A stretch of 64,000 bases of DNA from Byssothecium circinans (GCA_010015675.1 ML977005.1:62001-126000), one strand, 5' to 3'; shown: positions 12,123 to 26,246, numbered from the stretch's first letter. Made by a program: numbers and translations. The notes: generated by a model not told the origin, from the letters alone.

Positions 12123-13583
12123 TTAATAGAGCATCCTTGTCCGGATACGCGATCCAAGCTCCTCTAGGCTTTGGAAGAGGTCCTTGATCTCATCCTCCTT
12201 TACATCGCTCACATCTGCCATCAGGTACGCGACGTCGCCCCGTGAATCTGAGCTCTGTTTGTCGATGTTGTGATGATGCAGCGCAGCGTTGACCTGTCTC
12301 AGCACACCAGGCACGTTCCTGTGGATGTACACCACGCGCACGCAGTTTGGCTCGTCGAGGGTGAGGTTGCGTAGTTGGACCTCAGGCATGTTGACAGCTC
12401 CCAGGGTAGAGCCCTCGTTCACGTACTTGACAAGAGCGTTGCTGACCTCCACTCCAATCGCGCTCTGGGCTTCTTCTGTGCTACCTCCGATGTGTGGGGT
12501 GAGGATAAGGTTCTTCAGGCTGCGCAAGTCCTGCGTGAAGTGGTTCAGGTCGTTGTTGAAGTAGTCTCCATTGCCAGCCGGCTCATCCGGATACACGTCG
12601 AGAGCTGCACCTGCAATCTGCCCGCTGCGCATGGCTTCAATCAAAGCCGGAATATCGACGACGCTTCCGCGAGCGTTGTTGAGCAGATACGATCCCTTTT
12701 TCATCTTCTTGAGCTGCTCCGTGCTGATCATATTCTTCGTCTCTGGCGTCTCCGGCACATGCAGCGTTACGAAGTCGGCCTGGTCCAGCAAATCATCCAG
12801 AGTAGGCACCTGCTTCGCTGTTCCCAGCGCCATGAGATTCATGACATCGTAGTAGATGACCTCCATTCCCATGGATTCTGCCAGCACGGACAGCTGACTG
12901 CCAATGTGTCCGTAGCCTACGAGACCCAAGGTCTTGCCGCGAATCTCCCAGCAGCCCTTGCTCACTTTGTTCCATGTCCCATTGTGTAACTCCATTGAGC
13001 GGTCGGTAAGCTGTCTCGCAAGCGCAATGACTTCTGCAATGACGAGTTCGGCGACGGAGCGAGAGTTGCTGAAGGGCGAATTGAACACGGCGATGCCCTG
13101 CGACGCGGCATACTGGAGGTCGACCTGGTTCGTTCCGATACAGAAGCATCCGATGACGATGAGGTTCTTTGCCTCCTTGAGCACGCGCTCCGTGAGCTTA
13201 GTCTTGGAGCGGATACCGATCACCTGTACATCCCGAATCTTCTCAATCAATTGATCTTCCGGCAAGCTGCTCTTGAGGGCCTCGACCTGGTAGCCCTGGC
13301 CCTGGAGAATATCCACACCAGTTTGGTTGACATTTTCGAGCAGCAGAACCTTGATATCCTTTGTGTCGAAGGGCTTCAGCTGCTTCGCCGCCGCACCTGC
13401 TGCTGCTGCTGCTGCTGCATTGCTGCCAGGGCGATCTTGGAAGCTGTGTTGTGACGGAGGCTGTCGGAAGCTGGCGGGCGGGCTGTGGAAAGAGAGGTTT
13501 GGTGAAGTGCTCAGGTTCAGGCTGTTGGAGACCTGTCGTGTGAGGTTACTGATGCCGCCTACGATATCCTTCGGTGGAGCCAT
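12123..13583 (-). CDS. D-3-phosphoglycerate dehydrogenase (SER3/SER33 type)
   Basis: A single exon of 486 residues. The enzyme oxidises 3-phosphoglycerate to 3-phosphohydroxypyruvate with NAD, the first step of serine synthesis in the cytosol. After an N-terminal extension of about 70 residues come the substrate-domain strand VLLLENVN, the Rossmann motif LVGYGHIGSQL (GxGxxG at 223-228), the catalytic-region signatures NNARGSVVD and ALDVYPDEP, and the active-site His in LTPHIGGSTEEAQ. The C-terminus is an ACT domain (VYIHRNVPGVLRQVN), the usual serine-sensing module in this family. The extension is Ser/Pro-rich and contains an Ala run (residues 56-66) encoded by a GCN repeat. The first ATG at 13583 gives the longest product; a start nearer residue 70 would be the minimal enzyme, but there is no ATG there. 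Confidence 0.97.
   Translation of the reverse strand: MAPPKDIVGGISNLTRQVSNSLNLSTSPNLSFHSPPASFRQPPSQHSFQDRPGSNAAAAAAAGAAAKQLKPFDTKDIKVLLLENVNQTGVDILQGQGYQVEALKSSLPEDQLIEKIRDVQVIGIRSKTKLTERVLKEAKNLIVIGCFCIGTNQVDLQYAASQGIAVFNSPFSNSRSVAELVIAEVIALARQLTDRSMELHNGTWNKVSKGCWEIRGKTLGLVGYGHIGSQLSVLAESMGMEVIYYDVMNLMALGTAKQVPTLDDLLDQADFVTLHVPETPETKNMISTEQLKKMKKGSYLLNNARGSVVDIPALIEAMRSGQIAGAALDVYPDEPAGNGDYFNNDLNHFTQDLRSLKNLILTPHIGGSTEEAQSAIGVEVSNALVKYVNEGSTLGAVNMPEVQLRNLTLDEPNCVRVVYIHRNVPGVLRQVNAALHHHNIDKQSSDSRGDVAYLMADVSDVKEDEIKDLFQSLEELGSRIRTRMLY
13386..13418 (-). repeat. GCN trinucleotide run inside the PHGDH coding sequence
   Basis: A run of Ala codons, mostly GCA, interrupted by one Gly codon, encodes the alanine stretch in the N-terminal extension of the dehydrogenase. 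It is read directly from the DNA. Length variation between strains would be expected for such a tract. Confidence 0.85.
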
Positions 13584-14306
13584 GTTGGAGACAACTAGGG
13601 TGTAGAGATGGGTGTTGAATAAGATATCCTACTTGGGCAAAAAAGTCCTGAGCTGCGTCAACGTCAGGCGGGTAGTCGTATTTGCAAGCACTGTGCGCGT
13701 GGGTGGAAGTAGAGTGCGCGGGGCAAGTTTTGTGAGCGAAGACTGGCTTTGTGGTGAGATAATATGAAAAACGTCACCAAACGAAGACTATGAGAGATCT
13801 GTACAAGGGATCTGAAGTCGAAAGCGTGACTTTACACGTATCCGCGCCGAGAGTCAAACATGAAAAATTTCTCGACGCGCCTGATGATGCCATCCGAATC
13901 GGCGTCATAATTCTCGACATTGCCCCTCCTCAAAGTTCGAGAAGTTGTGCCACATCAGCCACACTTTCCCAAATCCTCCGCATTCGGAGCCAGGTACGAC
14001 AAGTTCCGGCGAGGCCATGAAGCTATTCTTGGATTTAGCCAAGGGGGATCTCGGGAGATGTTCATGCAGGTGAGATGCTCAATTCAGGGACTTGGAAGAG
14101 CTACCCGTCATATCCCAGCAAACAGCATGTGAAAATGGTAGATGCCCCGCGGAAGAGAGTGAATACAGCTTCATAGAAGCAGTCACGTTTTATTCATTCT
14201 CTATGGATGGCTCTCATGTGCCGTGTCACGCCATGTTCTTTGATGTCCGCCACGAGTATTTCCAATACTGCATATGTAACAACTTTTGCAAACCACGGAA
14301 TGGAGC
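13584..14306. other. Intergenic: PHGDH promoter and G6PD 3' flank
   Basis: Upstream of the PHGDH start and downstream of the last G6PD exon. Frames of up to 83 codons occur but show no domain or splice logic. I see no gene. Confidence 0.6.
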
Positions 14307-16400
<2,094 letters not shown>

Positions 16401-17904
16401 TGTGGTTACGGGGTGGAAGGAGGGACCTGGACAGGCCTCGGCAAATCGATTTGGAGGTATTAGAGGGCGACGAGGGAGTGTGAATGAAAAGGGCTTTGGA
16501 GAAGGTGCGGATGGCAACGGATAAGGATTGAGTGTGAAAGCTTTCTGCTCAGTGGGGGGGTTTTAGTATGTCCGGCGGCCTGCGTTTAGCGGGTCGGATT
16601 GACGTAGGGTAACTCGATGCGCTAGCTCCCCGTCACTGTGACAAGTGGGTAGTTGGGATATGGTACTCGAAGACAAATTTCTCCAGAACTCTCCAGGACG
16701 CACAGTATCTATGGTAAAATGCTACGAGGCTGGTATTTATCTAGAACGCGAGTTTTGTAATTGTATCGGTAAGCCAGTGCTTCCCTTAGTAACGTTATCT
16801 CCGCGTACACGGCCAGCGCTGCCCCACCATTCCTATGCTATCTGCGCTTCCACCTGGTCTCCGGCGTTGTTTGGCAGTGTTTCGAGCTCATCTGAAGCTT
16901 CCATCCCCCAAAACCGGTGGGAGGTCGTATCACGGCGTCTCAGCTCTTTACCCTTTGTGCTCCCCCTCCCCCACGGCTTCCCCTCACTAGCCCTCCGATG
17001 TCCGGCCTCCTCACAGATTTGAACAGAGCTCCTCCACCGAGACACTGTGACCACCACCGGTAAAGATGGAGTCTTGTTGCCCTGCTAAAGCTCCGGTTCT
17101 TCACGTTCGACTAAGGATATGTCTCGACAAGTTCATGAAGAACTGTACGAGGTTCATTATTCGGCTCAGCCAATGAGCAAAGTTCACGTCTGAATACTAT
17201 TCTAAGGTTGGACGCTTGTTATCGGCTCTACTCCAGGGAGATGCACGTAAACTTGTGATGTCTCCGCAGGTCGGAGGAAATAAGTACACGTGGGGGACAG
17301 ATTTGTTCCACACCGACACGATTACGCATTAAACACTTTGGGGAAGGTATAATTGATGTGTGCAGATACATGTAGGTGTGCTGTCCATCACCTGACCAGC
17401 TCACGTGGCCGACTGGGGATTCCACGGGACAATTATGCACCGCTATCTCCAACGTCGGCTGGAGTTTTCATTTTTGTTTGGTTAAGCCAGGGAGATTGGC
17501 AGTAGAAATTGTACACACATTGAGATCACAGTCGTTTTTGCATTAAGCCAGCGCAATGTCAATGAGGAGTCCTTGGGACGGTTGGCTACGAAACAAATAC
17601 TTTAGTAATATACGCTCCTCCTCGAGCTCAGCAAGAGAAGCACGAAGAGGGTAGCAATTATGTGGCTAAAGAAACAGCACCGGAGCTTTCCGGCAAGGAG
17701 ATGCACATGTGTTGCTCCTCCATGTAACTGTACAAAGCCGGAACCAACTCTGATTACATAACCGCTCAAGGTCTTGGCAAAGCGCACACTCTGATGTCGC
17801 TAAGCGAGGCCATTTCGACATCGAACACTACTAACCGCAGCAACAACAACACGTCGGTCCCGGAACCTATATTACGCCCATCTCAGAACCCAGGAACCGT
17901 CGCC
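16401..17904. other. Intergenic: divergent promoter region of G6PD and eL33
   Basis: About 1.5 kb between the start codons of two diverging, presumably highly expressed genes. A GTACGTAG-like element at 16349-16356 belongs to the G6PD donor, not to a promoter. I see no coding gene; short frames such as 16645..17022 lack any recognisable feature. Confidence 0.55.
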
Positions 17905-18454
17905 ATGTCTGAGAAGTCTCACCGCCGTAAGTCGAAGCCTGCGCTCTGCGCCCTCACTCCGTACGCCGCCGACTTCAATATTCGAGGTTGCGACGACGGG
18001 GTGCGCTCTTCGAGATCTGAACGCATTGCTAACATCTTCTCCGCCTCCTAGTTTACGTGAAGGGAAAGCACATTTCCTACCAGCGTGGCAAGCGCAACAC
18101 CAACCCCGGTACCTCTCTCCTCAAGCTCGAAGGCGTCGACAGCAGCGATGCGGCACAATGGTACGCTGGAAAGCGCGTAGCCTACGTCTACCGTGCTCAG
18201 CGATCAGTACGGGGCTCCAACATCAGGGTCATCTGGGGCAAGGTCACCCGTCCTCACGGTTCGTGCAATTCGATGTCCAGGCAAAGGTATCAGGACTAAC
18301 AGGATACAGGTAACAGCGGTGTCGTCCGCGCGAAGTTCAGGAACAACCTTCCTCCCAAGACATTCGTACGTGTCACCGATTTGCACTGCCCCGGCTATGC
18401 TAACAGTTGTAGGGAGCTTCCGTCCGCGTCATGCTTTACCCTTCTTCGATATAA
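17905..18454 (+). CDS. 60S ribosomal protein eL33 (L35a/Rpl33)
   Basis: Four exons, 17905..17926, 18052..18258, 18310..18365 and 18413..18454, encode 108 residues, matching the family's usual 107-110. The first exon carries only MSEKSHR and the first base of the next codon; the 125 nt first intron (GTAAGT...CCTAG) is typical of fungal ribosomal protein genes. The remainder reads [49 protein letters not shown] and ends [16 protein letters not shown], all hallmark eL33 segments. The protein is a structural component of the large ribosomal subunit. Confidence 0.97.
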
Positions 18455-20297
18455 TTTCCTTCGGCTAGACTTGGGGCGGGGGCGATGGAGCGGGAAACGA
18501 GTGCGTACCGGCAGTGGAGCAAAACATGAGCGGGAGGACTCATGCCTGGGTTCATTCACATGGCTCGTTCGGGCTGCTTAACGGTGTCATGGCTTTTCGG
18601 AAAACTATGGCGGTGACAGCATCAAGATTCCTCCCAATGATCAATCGAATACGATCAAATCCAGTTTGCGACCTTGTCTGTGATGCATTGGATATGACAT
18701 AAGAGGAGAAGATTTGGCACATGAACTTAGGACATTGCGTCCCGAGGATCCAGTTGCATTTGAAGACATGGCATCTGCCCAAAGGCCACGGTATTGCAGC
18801 CACGGGTCAAAAGCCTGGCAACTTTTTCCATACTCAATGCTTGGTCAAGTGTTGCAAAACTTTCAGGCTCCTTCAAATCGTCTACAATTCGTTTCCATGT
18901 TTTAGCATGGTCATTGGGGGTTCTGTCGATGCGCTTCCCTTACTTGCTAATCCCAAACAGATTGCCGCGTCTGGGGGCCATGCTAACAACACTATTATTG
19001 TCCCCGGTACAAGGGCGGCGTCCACAATTGATACAAGAATATGAAGGACAAGCCAAGCATCCAATACCTTTACTGTCCACACTCAAGAAGCGCAGACTTG
19101 CACATGGAACCATTATGACTAACAGCTATCGTGAAAATATTTCAAGGCAGCCACGTCCCCCGTCCCAATTCCACGATACCAAGACGTGGAAAGCTTGGGA
19201 ATGACTAACTTTCGTACGTCTTCTCATCGTGACCAGGCAGAAAAGCGCAGCTATGACTAACACTTCCCCCCTACCAAGCACGGTGAACGTTGGATGTGTG
19301 GGGAATAACTTCCGTATCCGATATATGTATACGCGTAGTCAGGCGTTTTTGATCATTTCGATGCCGTTTTATCCAAGCTCCCATCTTTTGAAAAGGCTTG
19401 GGGATTCTTGGGGCGCGTTCTTGTTTGTTAGGCAGACATATTACATGTAACGTAGGCGTTATTATAACGTTAGTTGATAAGTTTTATTTTTATTTTGTTA
19501 TTTTGTGAGCTGCTTGGGTGAAATGGAATGCAGCGTTGGTCGTCGAATTGTACTGTACTATTAATGTCTCGGGTTTTTTTTTGGGACTCTGCTATTCCGA
19601 AGCGGGTATTCCGGTGGCTCCGTGCCCGTGGTGTTTGAGATGCCACATTTATACTCGGTATCATTGTACTGTACATGTACTGTACATATTACATATTACA
19701 GCCACTGTATGTAATTCACAAGGCCTTAAGTCACGATACCGGACATGCAATCCATAGTCTAGCGGACTAGCGCAGATTGGGCTCCAGCCAAGCCGAAACA
19801 CACGCAACAAGAAGCTGACATTATCCCGAGTACCCGTGTTCGTGTCTGTCCCAGGCCAGCCCGGGCCCCCTTCCTTCTCTTGCGACAGGATTGATGATTG
19901 ATTTTGATACGATAGGACATGGCGGCGCTCCATTTGTGTGCATAATTAATGATAACAGATTTTACTTCCTTCTTATAACTCTCCCGTAATCCGGCTGCAA
20001 GCCACTCCACTCCACTCCCTTCCTTCTCCTGTCATACCTCATACCGTGTCCAGTCGTACCGTGTCTCTCGTTGACCTGTCTCCCCCTTGCGCGCGTCCTT
20101 CTCATCTTACTTCACCGTACCCTAGTCTACCGTTTCCCCTCCGTCCCGTCGCTCGCCCGCTCGCTCGCTAGCATCCCCCGAGTCCTATCCAGCGCGCCAC
20201 TTCCAATGCGAACTCGCAACCCCATACCGTAACCTCCCCGAACCGAACTCGCTGAACACCCAGGCTCGCCAGGCGCGCACGCGAGCAGTTTCCCACA
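18455..20297. other. Gene-free stretch upstream of the sugar transporter
   Basis: About 1.8 kb. The first part (18460-19450) has mixed composition with frames up to 136 codons but no domain signal. 19660-19700 contains the palindrome GTACATGTAC and related TGTAC elements. From about 20000 the plus strand becomes C/T-rich, as expected for a leader in front of the transporter ATG. I see no gene. Confidence 0.55.
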
Positions 20298-22073
20298 ATG
20301 GTCGCAGGAGGCGGAGGCCCCGGGACGAAGATGCCGCAGGCACAGTGGTCAGGCACGCCGTCTATCAAAGGGTCTACGGAATCGATGCGCATGGCGTTGC
20401 TCACGCTCTCTCTGGTCGGGCTACAGTACGTTTTCGTGGCTGGCCCATCAAATTCGCACTCGGGACTGATTATATAACTACAGGATAACATGGAACGTCG
20501 AAATGACCTACTGCACCCCCTACCTGCTCGAGCTCGGCCTCACAAAGTCCAAAATCTCGCTCGTCTGGGTCGCCGGACCGCTGTCAGGCCTCATCATGCA
20601 GCCCATCGTCGGCGTCGTGGCGGACCGGTCGAAGAGTCGCTGGGGGAGACGGAGGCCGTTTATGATGATTGGCACCGTCCTTGTATCGCTGTTCCTGCTG
20701 TTGCTGGGCTGGACGAAGGAAGTGGTCAAGATGTTTGTGACGGATAAGGAGGCGGTGAAAAGCTATACGATTGTGCTGGCGGTGCTCAGTATCTACGGGA
20801 TCGACTTTGCGATCAATGCCGTGCAGGGAAGCTGTAGGGGCTTGATTGTGGATACGCTGCCGATTCCCAAACAGCAGATGGGGAGCAGTTGGGCGAGCAG
20901 GATGGTGGCTGTGGGGTCGCTGGCGGGGTATGCGGCGGGGGCTATTGATTTGAGGAAGGTGTTTGGGCCCATGCTGGGGGATTCGCAGTTTAAGCAGTTG
21001 ACGGGCGTGGCGGCGTTGTGCTTGTGTATTACGATTAGTATCACGAGCTGGGCGGTTACGGAAAGAGTACTGGTTAGCGATGGGCTGGAGGGTGAGGAAG
21101 GGCTGGGGCCACTGGAGGTGTTGAAGACGATTGTGAAGACGGCGACGGAATTGCCGAGGGGGATCCAGGCCATTTGTTATGTGCAGTTCTGGGCGTGGAT
21201 TGGCTGGTTCCCGTTCCTTTTCTACTCTACCACGTGGGTGGGTGAAATCTACCTCCGCTACGATGCGCCTGTCGAGGCCAGACTGCACTCTGATTTGACT
21301 GGGCAGGTGGGTCGGATTGGCTCCATGGCGTTGATCGCTTTCTCCATCATCACGTTTATTATGTCGGTCATTCTGCCGTTCTTTGTCAAGAGTCCTGAGG
21401 ATGAGTTGAGGCCTGGGTTTACGCCGCGTCCTCCACAGAGTATGGCGGGGTTCGTGACGGAGATGGAAAAGTACAAGCCCAGTCTGCTGAACATGTGGAC
21501 GGTCAGTCACTGCATTTTTGCGGGCTCCATGATTATGGCGCCGTTTGTGCGGAGTTTGAGGAGTGCAACGATTATTGTTGCTGCTTGTGGCGTGTGAGTA
21601 TCCCTGTCCCCTATGTGCCGTAAGATTGTATTGACGGGAACAGGTCTTGGGCCATTGCCTGCTGGGCACCGTTCACCTTCCTCGGTGTCGAGATCAACCG
21701 TCTTTCGCAGTCCAACCACTCGTACGGCCACCTCAGCCGCTCTTCCATCGAGCTGGAATCTCCGATCACGCTTCATCTCAGCTCCGGGCACGAAGAGACG
21801 TCGAGCTCAAGCGGGGAGAGCTCTGGCAAGTATCTAGGGATTATGAATCTCTACACTACACTGCCTCAGTTTGTGGGCACAGGCATATCATGGGTGGTGT
21901 TTTCCCTGCTAGAGCCTGGCAAGAGCCCTGAGCTGTCCAAGGAAAGTGACCCGAGCGAGCAGCATGGCACGGATGGACCCAACGCGATTGGAGTGTGTTT
22001 ATTTATCGGGGCGATTTGTGCGTGTTTTGCGGCGCTGGCGACGCGGCGATTGAAGAGGATACAGAATTACTGA
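20298..22073 (+). CDS. GPH-family sugar (sucrose/alpha-glucoside type) proton symporter
   Basis: Three exons, 20298..20425, 20484..21593 and 21644..22073, encode 555 residues; both introns (58 and 50 nt) keep frame. It is a 12-segment MFS-like carrier of the glycoside-pentoside-hexuronide group, close to plant SUT and S. pombe Sut1 proteins. The signature loop SRWGRRRPFMMIG lies between segments 2 and 3, LTKSKISLVWVAGPLSGLIMQPIVG can be recognised in part ahead of it, and FWAWIGWFPFLFYSTTWVG is the family's mid-protein segment. A long hydrophilic loop near residues 440-480 is Ser/Glu-rich. Family members take up sucrose, maltose or related glycosides with protons at the plasma or vacuolar membrane; the substrate cannot be told from sequence. 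No sugar-metabolism gene is adjacent. Confidence 0.92.
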
Positions 22074-22712
22074 ATGCGGATGTGCCGACACTGTTTACAT
22101 ATGTACGTGAAGACGCGTGCCTTCTATTTCCGGGCTAAGGCGGGCGAAGGAGGAATTTTTCTAGACGGCTCCGCTTTGTTCTAGAAGGCGGCGTGGCAAA
22201 AGCAATGAGGCGGCTGGGCAGGCGTTGCTACAGGGTGTACAGGTCTGGTGTGCGATACCCGTTGGCCAGGGTGGCTCTAGATATCTATGGTATAGGCAGG
22301 GCTGCGGCGCAATAATAGATGAATGGATGATTGTCCAGCGCTTTCTCTTCTACGATTGGCCGTCTCGCCCGCGGGCAGTCTCGGCGATGGGCAAGATTTT
22401 GACAAGATTTTGACAAGTCAGTGCGAAGTGCAGGTGAGATGTGAGGTGTCGCTGCAGTGAATCATATTATCATACGGTGAGCTGCTCGCTGCCGTTTACA
22501 TCACGGCCGAGCGCTAACTAGCCAAAGTCAGTTACAGAGAGGGGCGAAGGGCGACCGCGACAGCGACCGCTAGACTAGCGCCGTTGCTTTCCTTTCGCTC
22601 GCCAGCACCGCCGACAATATCTGCATTGAACGCCTGGGGACTCGCTCAACACCCGCCCGTACGTCTCAACAGTACCATACTTTCTCCCACACTCTGCAGC
22701 CAGCCCGCCACC
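22074..22712. other. Intergenic: transporter 3' flank and NAP1 promoter
   Basis: Contains the transporter 3' region and the NAP1 upstream region, the latter with C/T-rich tracts close to the ATG. I see no gene. Confidence 0.55.
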
Positions 22713-24235
22713 ATGTCCGAGCCCATCCGCAATAAGAAGCTGGATTCCACCATCACCGCCCCGTAAGTCTTTTCTACCCCACGACACGCAATTTTCCTCG
22801 CCAAAAACATGCCGGCCACAAACAACGGCATCACTGTGCAGATGCAGAAGCAGGAGACTGACAGCACGAACACCAGAACGCCGCAAAATACGCCCGCAAA
22901 TGCCGCGCCCATATCGTCCCGCGCCCAGCAGCCCGGTGTAGCAAGCATCAAGGAGGGTAAGTCCAGATTTCCCTGCCCTGCGCTCCGCTGCGTTGCGCAG
23001 TTCTGCCCCTCAGACCCCGCGCAACCGCGTACAGGTGCCAGACCGCTAATCCGTGCCTGCCACAGAGGAAATCAGCGCCGCCGGTCTTTTCGCCGCAAAT
23101 CCTGCTCTCGTCTCCATGATGCAGGCCAAACTCGGGTCCTTGGTCGGCCGTTCAAGCGGCTACATTGAGTCGCTCCCCGCCTCAGTCCGTCGTCGCGTCT
23201 CCGGCCTCAAGGGCATCCAAAAGGACCACTCCAAGCTCGAGGCCGAGTTCCAAGAGGAGGTCCTGCAGCTGGAGAAGAAGTACTTTGCCAAGTTCACGCC
23301 GCTGTACCAGAACCGAGCGAAGATCGTGAGCGGCGAGGCCGAGCCGACCGAGGAGCAGGTTACCGTCGGCGAGAAGAAGGATGAAGACGACGACGACGAG
23401 CCTGTACCCGAGGAGGACATCAACAAGGACGAGGGCAAGGATGTCAAGGGCATCCCAGAGTTCTGGCTCAGCGCCATGAAGAACCAGATCTCGCTCGCGG
23501 AAATGATCACCGACCGGGACGAGGGCGCGCTGAAGTCTCTGACCGACGTCCGCATGGAATACCTCGATCGTCCTGGCTTCCGTCTCATCTTCGAGTTTGA
23601 CGAGAACGAATACTTCACCAACAAGACCATTACCAAGACCTACTTCTACCAGGAGGAGAACGGCTATGGTGGCGACTTCATCTACGACCATGCTGAGGGC
23701 GACAAGGTCGACTGGAAGGCGGGCAAGGATCTTACCGTCAAAGTCGAGAGCAAGAAGCAGCGCAACAAGAGTAGGCTCCTCATGCATGATTTATATAGAC
23801 ACAACTAACTGTTGGCAGACACCAAGCAGACCCGAGTCGTCAAGAAGACCGTGCCGACCGAGTCGTTCTTCAACTTCTTCGACCCGCCCAAGCCTCCGCA
23901 GGATGAGGACGACGCTTCTTCAGACATTGAGGAGCGCCTTGAGCTCGACTACCAGCTCGGTGAGGATATCAAGGAGAAGCTCATTCCCCGCGCCGTCGAC
24001 TGGTTCACCGGCGAGGCCCTTCAATACGAGAATCTGGAGGACTTCGACGAGGGCGAATTTGAAGACGAGGACGATGATGATGAGGATGAGCTTAGCGACG
24101 ATCGGGACGAGGAGGATGAGTCAGATGAAGAGGTAAGCTAATACGCGCGAAGAATTTTGTATGCTGGACGCTAAAATGGTGCAGGGCGACGGCACAAAAC
24201 CAAAGCAGGAAGCCGCCGAGTGCAAGCAAAGCTAA
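22713..24235 (+). CDS. Nucleosome assembly protein NAP1
   Basis: Five exons, 22713..22762, 22877..22956, 23066..23770, 23819..24132 and 24185..24235, encode 399 residues. NAP1 is a histone H2A-H2B chaperone that shuttles between cytoplasm and nucleus. The N-terminus reads [11 protein letters not shown]. The long exon holds the dimerisation helix ([19 protein letters not shown]) and the earmuff domain, with [13 protein letters not shown] and [16 protein letters not shown]. The following exon carries SFFNFFDPP and the C-terminal acidic tail (a run of Asp/Glu). The last exon ends in ECKQS, a CaaX-like prenylation signal seen in NAP1 homologs. The acceptor of exon 2 is a choice between two AGs in the same frame (22876 preferred, 8-9 nt after the alternative), so residues 17-20 are uncertain. 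Confidence 0.95.
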
Positions 24236-25304
24236 ACACACTCGAGGTTCGACACCGCTAGCAGGAAAGGTTCTTGAACGTTCACTTCGATCTAGACGTC
24301 GGCATCACGAGGTGCTATGGGGCTCCACGGCATTCCGGTTGTCTTTGGTCTCATCACCCTCACAAACATCCTTTCCATGATCCCTATCGCTTCCATCTTC
24401 ACTGTGGCTAGCTTCCCTTCCGGCGTAATTTACTCTTATGTGAGAAACGCACCTGGGTCGGAGGGCAAAATTTCTTGGCCATGGTCACGTCAGTGGACTA
24501 GCTTATCAGACTGAATCATGGGGGTCTTGTATCTCTTCACCTCCAGCTCCTTACCTTTCCCATGCAAGCCTGTCTTCCGTCTTGGTTCTTGTTTTCCACC
24601 AGCATTTTCGGTATACCGTAAGTAACAGAGCACGAAATCGTCATTTGGGTCGGCGCTATGCGAAGGGACTGGAACGAAATGGGATTGGAATGGCATATAA
24701 CCCTTTTCTTCATCTTCTGTCTTCGTGTCGTGGGTGGTGACTGCTTGTTTGCTGGGCGGTGGTTCAATTTTTTCATTGGTAAAACGGGGCATGTGTATTG
24801 CGGGCGAAAATGAGGTATAGAGATGGGAGTATGCGATTATTTTAAGATAGCGAGAACTTTTTTAGGCCGTTGTATGGTTTCAATGATGTTAGTGGTGTAG
24901 TAAGTTATGTGCTGAGAGTAGGTGGCTTGAGAAGGGGTGTTTTGAATGTCTGCTTGCTGTCTAGAGAAGTGAGGTTGTAGTGGTAATCGCGAATTGGACT
25001 GTCTGGTAGATGTAGGTGCATTTATAAGATCGTCGAAGGTTAGGGCGGGGCTGGTGAAGTGTGGCTCAAGATTGATTGATTGCGGGGTAAACTCGGCAAT
25101 ATCAAATAATTTTCTAAAGATCTCAAAGGCTTCAACTCAAGCAGCCATCAATAATCCCTTCCCCAATTCCGCGAAAACACGCTCTCTCTACGACCCCTCC
25201 ATATCCCCGACCTACCTCTTCTCCTTCACACGCCCCGCGACCCGAACGCCTCCTACAAACCGAGCTCCAAGCACGTTCTCACAGCCCCGCACAGAGAGCA
25301 GAGA
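24236..25304. other. Intergenic: NAP1 3' flank and FAP7 promoter
   Basis: About 1 kb without a gene. Minus-strand frames at 24490..24792 and plus-strand 24317..24514 have no recognisable features. Confidence 0.55.
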
Positions 25305-25989
25305 ATGGCGCGCAAGAACCCGAATATCGTCATAACCGGCACACCAGGCGTAGGAAAGACAACGCACGCAGAGCAATTAGCGCGGAATCTCGGCTTCAAG
25401 CATGTATCCGTGAACCAGATAGTGAAGGACGAGGGGCTCCACGAGGGCAAGGACGAGGATTTGGGCAGTTGGATTGTGGATGAGGATAAAGTGCGTTTTT
25501 TAACTATCCTTCTTTTCCCCTCTCTTCCCTTCCCTTCGCTTTCTTCCCGCCCGACCAGCCAACCAGCTAGCTAGCTGGCCCATTCCAAACGAATTTTTAT
25601 TTCCACTTACACAACAACAACAGCTCCTCGACCACCTAGAATCCACGTCCCTCTCCACAACCGGCGGCCACATCCTCGACTTCCACGCCTGCGACCTGTT
25701 CCCCGAGCGCTGGATCGACCTTGTCGTCGTGCTGCGCTGCGAGTCGGCGGTGCTGTACGATAGACTGACGGCGAGGGGGTATAAGGGGAAGAAGCTGGAG
25801 GAGAATATGGATAGTGAGATTATGCAGGTTTTGCTTGAGGAAGCGAGGGAGAGCTATAGGGAGGAGATTGTGGTGGAGTTGAGGAGTGAGAGTGCTGAGG
25901 ATGTGGAGGGGAATTTGGAGAGGGTGGAGGCGTGGGTTGAGGCTTGGAGGAGGGATAGGGGGGGGGAGGGGGAGGTGGAGGAGGGGTGA
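25305..25989 (+). CDS. Fap7/hCINAP-like adenylate kinase, ribosome biogenesis factor
   Basis: Two exons, 25305..25490 and 25624..25989, encode 183 residues, the usual size of the family. The 133 nt intron starts GTGCGT and ends in AACAG. The Walker A loop GTPGVGKTT lies at residues 12-20. The family-specific Walker B region reads HILDFHACDLFPERWIDLV and the lid-like region is RLTARGYKGKKLEENMDSEI, as in yeast Fap7 and human AK6. These proteins have adenylate kinase/ATPase activity and are needed for late 18S rRNA processing with Rps14. The C-terminal 20 residues are Gly/Glu-rich and not conserved. Confidence 0.95.
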
Positions 25990-26015
25990 GGGGGATAGTG
26001 GTTTATGGGGGTTTA

Positions 26016-26041
26016 GTGTGTGTGGGTGTGTGTGTGTGTGG
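26016..26041. repeat. Interrupted (TG)n microsatellite
   Basis: TG dinucleotides with one GGG interruption, just downstream of the Fap7 stop codon, read directly from the sequence. Confidence 0.9.
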
Positions 26042-26246
26042 AGTCTTTCCTTTCGATACCCTGGGGAATTTAGGCATATGGAATCATGGAGAAAAACTGC
26101 ATTTTTTTCGGAGTCCATTTATCGGTCATGTACATCTAAGCCTTTTTTTTTACACGAATAGGACAAGAAAAAAAAAAGAGTTGCAACAAGGAAAGCAGAG
26201 CAGGAAGCAAACATATACATGTGCATATGACGACGTTTTCCCGGGT

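Noticed and set aside
19671..19680. Palindrome GTACATGTAC as an operator
   Set aside because: A ten-base palindrome in a TGTAC-rich area is expected by chance and no regulator can be tied to it.
20584..21669. 361-codon minus-strand frame antisense to the sugar transporter
   Set aside because: Its Arg/His/Pro-rich composition is a codon-bias shadow of the GC-rich transporter exon; no domain, and it overlaps a well-supported gene throughout.
23182..23787. 201-codon minus-strand frame in NAP1
   Set aside because: Val/Leu/Asp-rich reverse image of the acidic NAP1 exon; not a gene.
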